This document shows, in pieces, positions 24,285-38,724 of a DNA stretch of 64,000 bases. The DNA comes from Linepithema humile. Taxonomy: Eukaryota; Arthropoda; Insecta; Hymenoptera; Formicidae. The notes beneath the pieces are model-generated. The model had not been told where the DNA came from. It saw nothing but the letters and a program-made list of their open reading frames with translations, and did no database searches. Numbering within the stretch: position 1 is the first letter of the stretch; every line of letters begins with the position of its first letter. The translations under genes and the position numbers were made by a program. The stretch spans positions 3,906,001-3,970,000 of the forward strand of contig NC_090133.1 of assembly GCF_040581485.1 (NCBI RefSeq), in the 5' to 3' direction.

Positions 24285-27200
24285 TATCGCTGAAATGTCA
24301 CGAAAATTTAGTGCATTGCGAGATTGACGGACGAAGCGGAAAGAGAGAAAGGGAAAGAGTGCACATCATTATGATGATGGATGTAGAATGTCACGCAAAT
24401 TTAGCATGTGTAGCGCAATTGCTGTGCCGCAATTATCGCAATCCCATAAAATATTGCACATTACTGTATGTGTCGTTTCGTTGTAATTATGTTTCGTGTC
24501 TATTACATAATCTTTTCAGCTGCAACCAATTTCGCAAATCATTTGGACAGTCTATTATTTCACCGTAGCGCACAATTCCCGTCACGTTAGTTCAAGTCGC
24601 TGCGCAAGTAGCGAGATCGTAGAAAAGAAGAGAAAATTGATAAAAGGCCGATTAGTTGCATTCGGCCAATTGTAACTTCGTGATTCGATTCGTTTTCAAC
24701 TAATAAGATTTCTTCAACATCCAGGAATAGGCAAGTCAATTTGCGAGTATAGATTTCCTCTTATAGAAAGTCATTGCATATATCGGAGAAAGCAGATTTT
24801 GAGTTTGCCGCAATAGAGATACGCATGCAGTGCTTACGAAATAATGAACCAACAAATTTATTTCTATAACGCGGACAATAAACGCGTTCAATACGAACGA
24901 GAGAGTAAAGTAACGTAAAGTCGCTGTTACAAGCGCATACTGAGGTTTACTTTTACTTTTACCGATAAAAATATTTTAAGGCGATAATATTACGTAAATT
25001 CGAAACTCCAATTACATGGAGAATGCAACTTGATCCTGGCCTTCTCGATGCCAATAAAGAGATCGCGAATATCTGGAACGATTACTTTTACCGAAATAAC
25101 CGTAAACATATTTTGCAATGTCTGCGTGGAGATGCTGCGATATACCTAATTGGATATAAAATCTACCAATTATTATTAATGAGAGAACGTTAATGCATAA
25201 GTTTTCAACGCAATGTGTTTCATGTACATATTTGGTTTAAACAGCATTAGGTATTTATGTTTATAATCAATTTCTGTATAAATTTATCAAAGTGTCGTAT
25301 ATTACATGCTTTTTCCTGCACGAAGCTGCAGCCGCAAAACTTTCATCAAAGCAAGCGGTATTTCATATTTTACATCCGTTCGGTTACATTTATGGTAATA
25401 AGCATATGTCAATACATGTCCAATTTCGAAGCGGTAATTGCGGTAAATTTTATAAGAATTCCATAATGCAATAATTAAAGTACATTGCACTGCATGCAGT
25501 TTACCAGATCGTAAACTTAGTATAAAAATACCGGATAATATTTGCTAAATATAAGCTTCAATTTAATGTGTCCGAAGATTGTGAAATCGATGTTTCCTTC
25601 GCCCGTATGATTGATCGAATCCGTCATTTGGAGGTATCGAATCTACATTGCGTTTCCGTGCTTGTTATACTTTGCACTTTCACGTTTCTTTTTTTCGCGC
25701 GGACCAAATTGCTCGAAATGACAGGGCGCCGATAAATGAAGTTGTTATGCACGTTTATAACTGTATTACCTCTTCCAAAACTGCCGCTCCACCTTTAACA
25801 TTATTTCACCCGTCTGCATTCAAATTCGAATAAAAAGGTTTAAATCATAAGGTTCTTTCCCATAATCGAAAACGACAGGTTTGTAATCAACGGCGATCAA
25901 AGGCGACACAAATATTCAGTTTTCGCAGGTTAACATTATTTTCTTTTTTTTCCATTCAGAGATATTAAGATGCAAAGTAGATGCAAAATTGAGAAAAATT
26001 GGAGCCAATTAGAGACATTTTTAATTTAATACATTCCGTCCTGCGCTGATTTTATGTGACTTTCCATTTGCAATTTTATTATGTGTATTTATAAGATATC
26101 TTATATAAGATTACGATTATAAAAAGTGTTAAGAAAGAGAAAAGGTATGTGACGTAAAATATTTTAATAAAACAAAAAAGATAAGATAATTGGTCTCAAA
26201 TGACTTGAACGAGAAATGTAACACGAGTCATTAATTTCGTGCGGCACGAAACGCTTTGAGATATTTGAATCTTTTTGCAAAATTTATATCCTTGAAATAT
26301 ATTTTGAAAGATTGTTATTATTTCTGATATTGCTATTTAATTACATAATTAGGAAACTTGCAGTTATGCGTATATGTATTTAATTTAGTTATAGTTTAAA
26401 TTATCTTAATATAATTTAATTTAGCATAAACATATAGTATTAATTGCAGTACATTTATTTTTTATCGTAATTTTTAGAGATTTTGTAAAAAAAATCTTAG
26501 AAAATTCTTTTTTTCAATCAAATACATTTGAATGAATTAATGAATAATTTTAATTTTCATTATGATATGTCGTAATTGTATCCATATTTCAGATTTGTCG
26601 GATTAGATCATTTTTATGTAAATTGTTTTGATTTTTTAAAACAATAAAGAAGGACGTATTATAGCAGCACTTTCATAGCAAAACATATCAAGACAGACTG
26701 CTTTTTGCTAACACAAAAAAAAGGATAGAGACCTGAAATCAAGCGATATCCTTAAGTATTAATAATGCATTGGCAACAAATAAAAAAAGTGGAAAATATA
26801 CTGTTATGTTTGGCGAGATCAAGCATACGGTATGTTACATAAAAGAATAATCCCATTTTTAGATATAATTTTACTCCAACTTCTGATACATTTAAAAAAC
26901 TTTTTTCTTAACAATATGATTTTGATAGCAACAAATATTTTATAATTGCTTTCCTGAATTTTTTAACACGTCCAAAATGTATAAATTAGCTAAATGTACG
27001 TAATGTTAATGCTTACAAAATATTTATTTATTAGGAATTTGACAGAGTAATACTTTACAATTTTTTATTAAATATTCTAATATCGTTTATTTTAAAATAA
27101 ATAAACCTTAATAAATACTTTAATAAAATAGTATTTATTGACAGTTTATTTACATTGTAAAAAAAGTGTTTAATGTTGCAAAAATTTACACCTTTATTAT

Positions 27201-28182
27201 TTAAATGCAAAATAACATAATAATCTTCGAGATTCCGCAAGATATCGCATAAGAGTTTCGACTTTTTACTATCTTTCGCTTGTTTCCGTTTATAATTAAT
27301 TAATACAGATTATACAGAGATTGCGTTTCTCTCGCATTATATAACACGGCAATTCAAAGAAATGCAGTGAAGCAATTTCCCAGTTATCTAAAGATATATC
27401 TTTGCCCGACGCGAAGAAAGTGCACACCTTTATATACTGCGGAACCTACGTATGCAATGCACAAAAACACATCTGCAAACCGTTAACTTGAAGTTAAGTG
27501 TTACGTCACATACCATATTAGAATTTGTACTGGTTAGCGTAACAGCGGTTTACTCAGTAAACACAGCGACCTACCATAAATCAATCCAAGCAAATCAAGA
27601 TGAAACGTGACATATCTGATTCATGATTATACAATACACTACAAAAATTAAGTAAAAAAGTGATGTCAATACGCAATTGAACGTAATTAAACGTAATTTT
27701 TTCACCCAATTAATTTACAAATGTAATGCATGCTTTGCCTTAAATTTTGATTTTTGCTTGTTTATTTATTATTTTAATTACACTTAAGTATATTTATAGT
27801 AATAATTATAGTAATACAATTTATATTTATAGTAATAATCATTATAATTATTTAGTTATTACATTCGTATAGTTATAATGTTATAATAAAAATAAAAAGG
27901 TGTCTAACATCAATGGAAAACAAAATTTGATTGAACTCTTATTCATGTATAGAAATTAGTAGATTAAAAAACTACGCTAATAGATGCATCAATTTTTTAA
28001 TTAAAAATTTCAAAAATCAAGAGATTCAATTTCCAGATTTAAATTTTTATTTAAATCTTGCATGTAACTGTAAATTTCGTTATATTTCACTCAGCAAAAG
28101 GTTACACGAAAATCGGCAATAATTCCAATGCAAAATAGTAGCAATGACGTAATGCAGAAATAAAAATATATGCTGGAAATAC
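24285..28182. other. Spacer upstream of FAR-3, no gene recognised
   Basis: About 3.9 kb with no counterpart in the other FAR units and somewhat richer in GC at 24300-25800. The short open frames lack domain-like features. It probably represents a leader intron or an inserted segment; the mechanism is not visible because I see no terminal repeats. Confidence 0.55.
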
Positions 28183-28500
28183 CTGTTGTTGTTCCACCCG
28201 TTCGATTTAATCTTATGATTTTATTCTGTGACCACTTGCACAATCAACGTGATGTTTTGTTTTACAGGTTTGCTTTTTTGTGTGAATGGATCGCGCGTAC
28301 TCCGTGCTCGCGAACTTACTGAGCTCTACCATAATCCGTGCTGAAAGTTGTACTGTTGTAGAACGACCTGCCGCGATCCGTCTTTCTCCTTCTCTTCTGT
28401 CTGTCTCTGTTTCTCTCCCCACCTTTTCGTAATTGTAGCTGCACATTGAAACTTCCACTTTTTCTTTTTCTTCATGCCAATTTTCCAACCATTACTTTGA
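28183..28500 (-). other. Probable displaced leader exon of FAR-3
   Basis: This region is recognisably homologous to the leader segments at 4557 and 14017, including the sequence encoding the shadow motif STTVQLSARI and the donor CAACAG/GTATTT at 28183/28182. It is the third such copy and lies upstream of FAR-3 in the right orientation, but 3.9 kb from the ATG. The open frame over it is not conserved in the other copies, so I treat it as non-coding. Confidence 0.45.
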
Positions 28501-31500
28501 TTACCTCAACCTGCGATGATCTTTATGTTGCAAAACTGGAGCAAAACAATATGCGTCTTTTTTAGAGGCAGGACGCTCGCTTCTTGTCGCAGAAAAAAAT
28601 GTCGATTGTTTTTTCCATTAGATTCGACCTATATTGCATTTGACGAGTCTGAAAGCGTAAAAAAGGGCACAAAAAATAAGTGTTGCAATCCTTGCGCGTT
28701 GCACTGACCCATGCTAGACTAATACTTCACGTGCCTTTGCGGAAAGCTATTACGTTTGGTAACAGTTCTTTCTTTCTCTCTTTGTCGAGAGAACAACCAG
28801 TCTCAACGTCGGTTTTCTTCTACTCTCACTCTTGGGTTCCTATAAACAGTTCATGAACCTTCATCGTTCGTAGATCATTCGCAAGAAATTATCCAAGGAC
28901 GCTATATGCCATTATATCTTGACTGTTGATAGACAAGTTTATATAAGAGATAGTTTTATTGATGAGCAATCATTAATGTACTGCATTATGTTCATTATCG
29001 TTTATGATCAATTTAATTTAAGTTTATAAACAGTATAATGATTAAGCGAGTACAAAATCTATTATTAACTAAAATACATAAAAGCAGTGAACCGGTTTGC
29101 GAAAAGTAAATTAGACAAATGTGAAAGCTGCTTTACATGTACCAAATCATTGACCCTAAAATGACGATGCAACATTCTGTTGTAAATTCTAAAAAATTAA
29201 AAGTTGATTTACGATTTAGTTTCTGAATAAAATTTTTTTTTAATCAAAATCTTTTACGTATCGCTTGATATCACAACCATAAAGAATTTTTTGGAAAATT
29301 TTTTATATATTTTTAATCGAAATAAATTGAAATAAATCATAAAAATGTAAATTTCTTTTTCTCTTAAACTAATACTCATAATTTTTCTGTTGTACATACA
29401 ACTTTACATTTTAAAGATAGTGTAATTTTAATTGACGCTCATCAAATTATGTTGCATAAGCACTGGAAAGTTATAGATATTATTTTAAATTATAACTTTT
29501 ATTTTGAGATAAGATAAAAATTCTAATGTGTTCATTGGAAAATTAATAAAAATAACGCATGCCTATTAATTATGCCATGTCTCGTTTATTTTGAAAGAAA
29601 CTCATGAAGAAACGTAGAAATCTATCAAGTGACATAGATTAATGTAGATTCGTGTAGTTTGTCTAGTAGCCTTTTACGGTTTAACTATTTAGCTATATTA
29701 GTTATCTCAAGTGTCAAGTTTTGCAATGTTGCAGTTACGCAAAAAAATTCCACGTCGACAAATGAAGTAAAAAATATGCCCGATAAGAAATTCGACTTAA
29801 CTGTGATCTCATATTACACTGTAATGCATGCTCGTAAATTTTGAAAAGCATATATACGTAAACAATGGTCATTAACCGCTGTGTGGCTGTATTTGCTATA
29901 TTGCTCATAATTAACTCGAAAAACATAAGTGCGAATGAGGCGGATGGTAGATGGTTGTAATTAATGCGCCTTTCGCTTTTCGTTCGTTTCTCTTCCTGCT
30001 CGCACGAGTGCTTAAGTATTATCGTACCAACAAAAATAATGAAATTACGTGACAAATGGTAAATTTATTTCATCGTGATGACGTGTTATCGTAAATAATT
30101 AATAGAATATGAGCCGATTAAAAAATAAAGTTTGTGACAGTAATGAGACTTTCAATAACAAAGTCCGATGAATGGAATGTTCAATTTCAAAAGGAGACGA
30201 CATATGATAACTGACATCTTTAAAATTAAAAAATAAATAAAATAGTAAAATATGTAAATAACAGAAAGCACAGTTTAAAATAATTATATTCAAACATATT
30301 AAAATATATATATATGTATATTGTTAAATTGTTGATTATTTACACAACTTTGCAACATAAGCAAAGTTTTATTAAAATACATTTGCAACTTAATACTTTA
30401 CAATGGAATTAATTGCTAAAAAAATTCTTATATTTTAATATAATATGCACAAATAGTTAAATAGATAAAGTAATGTTAAATAAAATAATCTATGAATAAC
30501 AATCATCTTATTTCTAAAATTATTTTGGTCTTTTATTTATTTTGTCACAAATTATTAATATAGAACATTAATTAGCGTTTCTAAATTTTTAATAAACATT
30601 GAAACACATTTTGCAAAACTGGAGCACAGCATGCATCTGTGACTAATAGTATGACGACATTTTATATTAGAATAAGTAAATATTATGTTTGAATGTTACA
30701 TTCTTTCTATGTATTATATAATTCAGCTAACCATGGCCTTGACTTGACGACAGTATTTTTGTAGCTAACGAAAGCGAAACTGGTCTTTCTCTCTCTTTTC
30801 TTCTCCTGACTATACTTAATGGCTGCCTTTCATAAAACGTCACTCACGTATTCAGGAATTCGCATTTCTCGCGTCACATGTAATCTTAAATACTTGATGT
30901 AATTTTATTGTGCATATGATTTATTTTTACTTGATATATAATGAGAATGATAATGAGAAGAAACATGATTTTTTCAATAAAACAATTTCGCAAACATTTA
31001 TGAAAATAAAACAATTAAAAATTAACTTGCCGCTTTGTAAATAATAAGAAAACGTAGTTTTGTTAAATAATTAAAAGAGTATAGTGAAAGGTTAAATATA
31101 TAGTGAAAGTGTATTAAATATAAATAGAAAAACAAATAAATATTTATATAATAGAATAATTATTATGTGATCTATTATGATGGTTATATTACAGAAAATA
31201 AAAAGATTTTAGAAAGTAGTTTTATCAAAAAGAATCTCTTTGGATAATTTCACATAGAATATAACGTATATTACAGAGAAATTTTATTACTTATGTATTT
31301 TCTGATTTAAAAATAAAATCTATTACAGTAATTATTTTGTTCACACTAAATAAAACTGGATTCATTAATATTAGTAAATTAAATAACGAAGAAATATGTT
31401 CTATGTAATTGTCAAAATTTTATTACATTTAATAACATAATAATTATACAGATAAATATAATATGTATTATTTTATTTTTATAATATGTTGAAAAGAATT

Positions 31501-31526
31501 CACAATCTTCTAATTATACGTAAGAC
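28501..31526. other. Gene-poor AT-rich spacer
   Basis: Apart from the weak third copy of the TATA-containing block at 28940-28949, I see no coding exon, RNA gene or clear repeat. The 106-codon frame on the minus strand at 29735-30055 has no recognisable features. Confidence 0.6.
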
Positions 31527-33246
31527 TTAAGCAATGCACTTGCAGGCAAAACTTGATTTTTGTATCAGATTCACAGTAAGATTCTGTGGCAAATTTTCAG
31601 CATATCTAATATTCGTATACTCCAACGGATTTCTTACTAGATACACTTCTATTAATGGCAACGCATTTGTTAGGGACAAAGATTCCAGCAAAGTAAACAT
31701 GTTATCACTTAAATCCAAATATTTTAGAGATACCAAAAATTCAGTCCATCCTTCTGGTAAAGAATTAAATTTATTATTCGACAGATCTAGTATCTCCAGA
31801 ACAGAAAGATAAGCAAACGCTTTAGCATCGATTTGATAAATTTGATTTCCCCCTAATAACAGCTTCGTCAATTTCGGTGTTTGTATAAAAGTATTCGAGA
31901 TTATTCTCTGTATTTTGTTGCAACTCAAATTTAAAACGTTGATGTTTATTTGATTTGAGATTTGCAGAATATAATCGAGCTGGTTGAAACTTAAATCAAG
32001 CACTTGCAAAGCATGCAAGTTTGCAAACGTGTCTGGATGCAGACCGCTAATATTATTCTTGGATAGATTCAGATAAGTCAATTTGTCATTGTCTTCAAAA
32101 GCGTTTAAATCGATAGCTTGTATTTTATTCCCAGAGACGGAAAGATATCGGAGATTTTTCAGATAAGCCAATTCCAAGCTTAAATTATAATTCGCTTTGT
32201 ACTTCACACTTTGAAAATAATTATTGTCTATGTTCAGTGCAAGTAAATTGCTTCCTTTTTCATACAAGAATAAAGAATTAAGCTTATTATCGTGCAAGTC
32301 AAGAAATTGTAAATTATTTGACAATAATTTCATAAATCCTATATTTCCTTTATATCCTATATAGTTTTCCGAGAGATCCAGGAATTTTAATTTAGGAAAT
32401 GGAATTTTTCGTGTTGGAGACGCATCAGAATCAGAAAATGTTTCTGACTGTAGATCGTAAAATGTGTTGTTACGGGCTAACAAGATTTCCAAGTTAGGAT
32501 AATTTCCAAAATTTCCAATTATCGATTTTTTGTTGTCCGTTACGTTGTTTAGAATGAGAACATTCAACTCTTCATGATCTCCAAAACTGTAGATCTCATT
32601 TGAACTGTTTAAAGAATTGTTCGAAAGAAATAAATATGTTAGATTTGGAAGGCTTCTGAAACTATTATTTGCGATGTCTTTAATATTCCTATTTATGAGA
32701 TTCAGACAGGTTATTAAAGGGCTACTGATGAAATCGGGGCTAATATCAATGATCCCTGTCTTGGAAAAGTTTAAAACAATCATATCGTTATTGCATTGGT
32801 ATAAATCTGTATACTCGTAAGTTGGAAATTCGAGAAAGATCAAGTTGTTAGGTTGTATTGATAATCTAGCCCAACAAACAGGAATGCCGATTATGAAGAT
32901 AAACTTCATAATTTGTTTATAAATCTGGAAACATAATAAAAAATTTCTGTATTAATATTATGATAAAAAAAGTTTGTTTTAAAAATAGTTTTTTAAATTT
33001 TAATATAAAAATATTTATAATAATTAGAAAAAAATAAGATAAAATTTAGTATTTATTTATAAATTGAAGCCAATTCTTATACTCAAGTTACTCAAGTAAG
33101 AAATATAGTTAAATCTATTAAACGCAAGTTTTATAAAATATCTGCTACAAAAAAACGCGTTAAAAAATTATAGATATATATTTTTATAGGAAATGTGTAA
33201 AAACATATGCGTTTTTATAAAATATAATAAAAATATGACTTACCAT
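31527..33246 (-). CDS. Secreted leucine-rich-repeat protein LRR-A (466 aa)
   Basis: Two coding exons: ATG alone at 33246-33244 followed directly by GTAAGT, then 32924-31527. The joined N-terminus is M-IYKQIMKFIFIIGIPVCW, a signal peptide. A short cap with two Cys (YQCNND ... LITCLNL) is followed by about 14-16 LRRs of the LxxLxLxxNxI type to near the C-terminus, with many N-glycosylation sequons. It ends SSFACKCIA with no LRR-CT cysteine cluster, transmembrane segment, TIR or coiled coil. It is likely extracellular or haemolymph/luminal. The ligand is unknown. The start choice rests on the paralogue LRR-C, where the second Met is lost. Confidence 0.9.
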
Positions 33247-34954
33247 TGTTACTGAATTATTTTTCTACAAATTGCAATTTTTAGATTGTTAGATTATCTT
33301 GTCGTTTATAAACTTCTACTAAAGACATAAACTAACAATTTCAATAATTTCTTGTTAACCAATAAACTTTTTGCAGGCACCACACTTTGAACACTGCTCG
33401 CAATCACGTTATCATGCAACTCTGAGAAGTGAAAGGAACTTATCTATTTTTTATTTCATCATTTTTTGTTTGTATTAGACAACACAAGAGTCAAAGTTTA
33501 TCAAAAACGATACGTAACACTGCAATATATTTATAACATGCGCACAGCACAATATATTTATAAAATATTAATACGTGTTTTAATACATATAAAATTTATC
33601 TTTTTAATACATGCGTATATCTAAATTTGTCTTGTTTTCAATATTTTTAAAATATCTTTTTTAATATCTACTTATAATATGTAAAAATAAGAAATATTTT
33701 AATTTAATAACAGAAATATATAAAAAAACATTATTTTCTTAAAGAATTAGCTTTATTGCAGTCACTATCTGATGAATATCTTAATATCAGCAAGGCTTTC
33801 AAACTATGAAAAAAAAAGTTTTTAATATAACTGTTTTTAATATAATTGAGGAAGAAATATTACACTAAGAAGAATTGAGTTCAAAGAAAGTCTCGGTTAC
33901 ATAAACTAGTTGCACAAATTTAGTTGCACAAATTACAATCGAGTCAGCTTGATTACAAATAAAGTCAGATTAACAAACAAGATATTAAAAGAACACCAAA
34001 ATTCTGTTCGAAGAATTAGGACTGTTAATTCGCCATATTCAACTCAATTCGAGTTGTTTCAACTGATTTTTTTACAGTGTATTTTTATAAAATTATATTA
34101 CATGTATCACACAAATAATTCAGCACATAACACACATGATTCCAAATGATAAAATGATATATCGTAATATTAAAGAGTATCTGAAGAAAAGTTTACTTAT
34201 TTACTAATATTGTTATAGACATAGTACGGTCAAAGATAATTGTCATAATTGTAATAATGTGTACGACTATACTTATGCTAGATATGAGTATCATGGTGTG
34301 AAATTGTTAGATTGTTCATTGTTGACAGAATAGAGTCGAGATAAGTATCGAATAATAAGTGTTGAGTTGTTGGGTTGAGTTGTCATTATTGGTGGTTTAA
34401 GAACTACGAAATTCACTTTTGTGTTTATAAAATAATTGAAAGTCCTCTCTATCTTACACAAATTTAATAATTTTAAAATATTACATAAACCTCATTCGAT
34501 AGAGCTTTTCAAGACCTTTCGAACGAGACCTATGTTTGCCTATCTATCTACTTTTGTTTGTGAGTTATTGCAGTTTTTCGGTGATTTTAGTTTTTCGATT
34601 TTGTCTTCAAACTGATTTCCTTGGTAACGATGATACAGACTTCTTTCCGGTTTGAAATTGTCTAAAGAAGATTATTTAACTTGTCAATTAAACGGTTTTA
34701 TACCTGCGCTCCGAGATCAAGATTTTATCTCTACGCCTTATTCAATAGCGTTTAACTTTGAAGATTTTCCAAATTTCCAAAAATCTCTTTACACATATTT
34801 TAGATACATAGAGGATTCAAAAAATGCAAAAAAATATAGAACTTTTTTAAAAGTAGAAACTCTCTTTAAGTGTACTTGTATTTATATAAACATTTATTAC
34901 ATTTAAACACTTCTAGAAATTATTTAAGTAAAACATTTACTATTACAATTAACA
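33247..34954. other. Spacer between LRR-A and the FAM86 pseudogene
   Basis: Contains the likely upstream region of LRR-A (a segment near 33373-33420 shares ACTTTGAACACTGCTCGCAA with the LRR-C upstream region near 40926). An unidentified 84-codon plus-strand frame at 34652-34906 starts with TTG and has no recognised domain. Confidence 0.5.
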
Positions 34955-35437
34955 GGGTGGTTTAATATTAAGCGAATGGTGTGCGGAAAACACAGAATAG
35001 TTTTATGGAAAAAATGTGTTAGACTTGATTGTGGAGTTGTGATTGTCTAACTGGCATGAATGTTATTAGTTTATACTCTCCAAAGTAATATGTTTTCTCT
35101 AATTAGCATTTGACAGCACTCAATATGCTCTGTAAAAACATAAAGTTCAATTTTCTGTCAAGTAAGCAGTGAGTTACTGGACATATGCGACACAACGTCA
35201 AGAATTAAGTTGCAATTAAAATATCAACAAAGCAATGTTCAAGTAGTGGAATTGAGATGGGAAGATAATTTATAAATATATGACAAAGAGCTTGTCACAG
35301 CCTGATATAATTATTGCTGCCGATATTCTGTATGAAAGCAATCCATTTGCTTCATTGTCATTAGGATTGAAACATCTTATAACATCAAATAAATTTTACT
35401 TAAAAAAATATTCTAAAATGGAAGCAAACGCTTATTA
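34955..35437 (+). pseudogene. EEF2KMT/FAM86-type lysine methyltransferase pseudogene
   Basis: Pieces in shifting frames match this family in order: after an intact-looking acceptor (ATTAACAG at 34948-34955), GGLILSEWCAENTE and then a stop; LTGMNVISLYSPK; LNMLCKNIKFNFLSS; VELRWEDN; and QPDIIIAADILYES with GLKHLIT. Several stops and frameshifts separate them. Retention of a splice acceptor suggests a duplicated gene rather than a retrocopy. The functional gene would methylate elongation factor 2 (family knowledge) and is not in this window. Confidence 0.72.
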
Positions 35438-35788
35438 AATGTACAACCGTGTTGTTATCTTATATCACTTTTATTTATTTTTTACGTTATTTATAATATG
35501 CTTTCAACAATATCATAATATTACTTATAATATTATATCTAAATATATTTTAATGTAGATAATATCTATATTATATCTACATTAATTCATTGTTTGGATT
35601 ATTAACAATTATCCAACGATTTCATATTTAATATTTATAAAAATTGGAAAAAATTATAAAGATATTATTTAATACAGCAAGTTAATTAATATAATATCAG
35701 CAAATTCAAATTATACAAAAATTAATTTTGCACAAATATCGATATTTTGTTAACTGCAATAATATATAGATAAAAACTCAATAAATAA

Positions 35789-37956
35789 TCAATAATAATT
35801 ATAGTCGTATTTATATTTGCATAATGCTTGTGTAAAATTTAAACTTTGTAAGAAATTCACAGCAAGATTTTGTGGCAAATTCTCAAAATACTTAACATTC
35901 AAATAATCTAACGAATTCGTTAGATACAACTCCATCAAAGGCAACGCACTTGTCAGAGACAAAGATTCCAGTGAAGTAAACATGTTATTACTTAAATCTA
36001 AATATTTTAGAGATATCAAAGATTCACTCCATCCTTCTGGTAAAGAATTTAATTTATTTCCCGAAAAATCTAGCTCTTCCAGAACAGAAAGATGAGCAAA
36101 CGCTTTAGCATCGATTTCATCAATTTCATTATCCTCTAATGACAACTTCGTCAATTTCGGTGTTTGCGCAAATGCGTTTGGAATTATTTTTTGTATCTTA
36201 TTGCAATTCAAAAACAAAACGCTAATATTTATTTTACCTGACATTTGCGGAATATTCTTAAGTATGTTAGAACTTAGATCGAGCGTGCTCAAGGAGTGCA
36301 ACTTCGCAAACGTGTCTGCAGGCACTTCGTTTATATTATTCATCGATAAATTTAAATAAGATAATTTGTCAGTATCTTGAAAAGCAGTTGAATAAATAAT
36401 TTTAATTCTGTTTCTAGAAATAGAAAGATAGCTCAGATTTTTCAGATTAGCCAATGTCAAACTTGAATCGTATGATTTTGTATACGCCACTTTATCGAAT
36501 TCGTTGTTATCCAAGTCTAACATAACCAGATTTTCTCCTTTTTCTCCCAAATTCAAGGAATTTAGATTGTTTCCGTGTAAATCAAGAAATTGTAAGCTGT
36601 TTGACAACAAATTTACAAAACTGGTATACTGCATTTTGTTTTCGGAAAGATCAAGCACTTTCAATTTAGGAAATAGTACTTTTTGTGATACATATTTCGG
36701 AGTAATACTGAAGTAATACTGGAAAGGAATAGGATTTTTTTGAGAATACTTCATGTTTTTAAAGCCATTGTTACGGGCATATAAAATTTCTAAGTAAGGA
36801 TAATCTTCGAAAATTTTAATTTCAAGCTCCGGATATTTATTGTTTGTTGCGTTGTTGAGAACAAGAATCTTCAATTTTTCATGACCTCCAAAGTCGAAGA
36901 GTGTAGTTGAGTTTTCAAAGTTGTTTTCAGAAAGTAACAAATATGTTAAATTTGGAAGATTTTTGAAGGCATCCTTTGCGACATACTGAATGCGATTATT
37001 TGTGAGGTTGAGACAGGTTATTAGAGGGCTGCTGATGAAATATGGGCCGATGTGAGAAATCACTGTGTTCGAAAAGTTTAAAGAGGCCATATCGTCCTTG
37101 CAAAAGTGTAGATCCGACGGATTTGGATATTTTGAGAAAATATAATTGTCATTGGCTGCTGATTGTGTAATCCAAAGGACGAAAATGGTGACTATGAAGA
37201 TAAACTTCATAATTGCCTTAGATATCTGGAAATAATAATAAAAAATGTCTGTTTTTTGATTGCGATAAAACATAATTTATTTTGAATGTAATAAATATGT
37301 AATAAATCTAACTCTTAAAATACTAGTGAAAAACATTTGTTATAATATTTTGAATGTTATTATATAAATTCTGCATGTCATAGTTCAAATTTTAATAAGT
37401 TTGTGACATAATTTGAAATAGTCAAATCTGTTAAAGTTTTGTTACAAAAGAAAAGCCAGAAATTAAAAGTAAGATTTATTACGTTTAATAAAAACAAAAC
37501 TTTAATTTTTAATTCAATTTGATATTAAGATATGATGACAGATAAATAACAAAAAACAATCAAATTTGTAATAAAATCTTAATTTGTAATAAAATCTGTA
37601 AAATAAATAAAAATTAAATAAATCTGTTAAACACAATTTAACGATTCCGTAGTGACAAATATCAAGCAGTTTTCCTGATCCACAATTATTAATATATTAA
37701 TGTATGTTGTTAATTAGTATAGAAGTTTATTATTTGCTTATAACATATAAATATAAATTATTTTTTGTTCTGTATATAATTCCTTCAAATATTGATTTTA
37801 ATCTAATATTATATTGATTTAATTTTATTATAATAATAGAAACTGCATAATAATTATTACAATGACAAAAATATAGATACATACATTTTTGTACAAAAAA
37901 TGTATATAATTTATATACAACTTTTTATGAAATAACATAAAAATAGAGCTTACCAT
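35789..37956 (-). CDS. Secreted leucine-rich-repeat protein LRR-B (479 aa)
   Basis: ATG at 37956-37954 followed at once by a GTAAGC donor; exon 2 is 37225-35789. N-terminus M-ISKAIMKFIFIVTIFVLW, then an Asn-rich linker, the two-Cys cap (LHFCKDD, LITCLNL) and LRRs to the end. The C-terminus is CKYKYDYNYY, unlike its paralogues. No membrane anchor. Reading upstream of the acceptor adds only intron sequence, which the neighbours argue against. Function unknown; about the size of the other array members. Confidence 0.9.
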
Positions 37957-38724
37957 TGTCACAGAATAATTTTTTCAAAAGTTGGAATATTTAAACCGTT
38001 TAGTGTTTCTTAACTTCTTGCCAGCTAGAACGCTTCTCACAAAGTTTACTCATCGAATACTGTTTTAATACTGTTCTTTTACGAACTGGTATCGTTAAAG
38101 ACAAGCGACGTTTTATTATTTCCTGTTCATCCTACGCAGTATAGGATTTAAATAGAATAAAAATGACGTAAGTAATATACGCACACGCACTGGAGTACAT
38201 TTATAAAATATTGAAATCTATTTTTATATTTATACTTACATTTATCTTATTAAAATTTTTTTTTTAAATATTTATTTTTATATTTATTCAATATATACAC
38301 AGATACATAAACATACAGATTTTTTTAAAAGACTGCAATTTATAACAATAAAATTGAAAAAAAACTTTTAGTTTATTAAAAAATATTTTGAAATTAAAGC
38401 AAATACTTATTAAATGTACAATCGTTTTGTTCATGTCATCTATATTTATTATTTCATAAAATATATACATATTTTATGTAAAGTACACATCATAAAATAT
38501 ATTTATAATTAAAGACAAAAATATAAAAGTAATTATATAAATGACTTATCAAAATTCCGAATAAATAATTTAACTATTACAATTGTAACCGTGTTACATA
38601 AGATTGCGAATCAATTTATATTATACATAAATATATTTTACAAAATGTCGAAGTTTTGTTAACTGCAATGAAACATGTGGTGTGGATATAAACTCAAACA
38701 TCTATTTGTATTACTATTAAAATC
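37957..38724. other. Spacer between LRR-C and LRR-B
   Basis: Upstream region of LRR-B and 3' flank of LRR-C. The flank motif around TTAAATGTACAATCGTTTTG near 38411 recurs after LRR-B/FAM86 (35437) and before LRR-D (41276), a trace of the unit duplications. No gene. Confidence 0.55.

Noticed and set aside
29735..30055. 106-codon minus-strand frame
   Set aside because: No domain, signal or splice context; consistent with chance.
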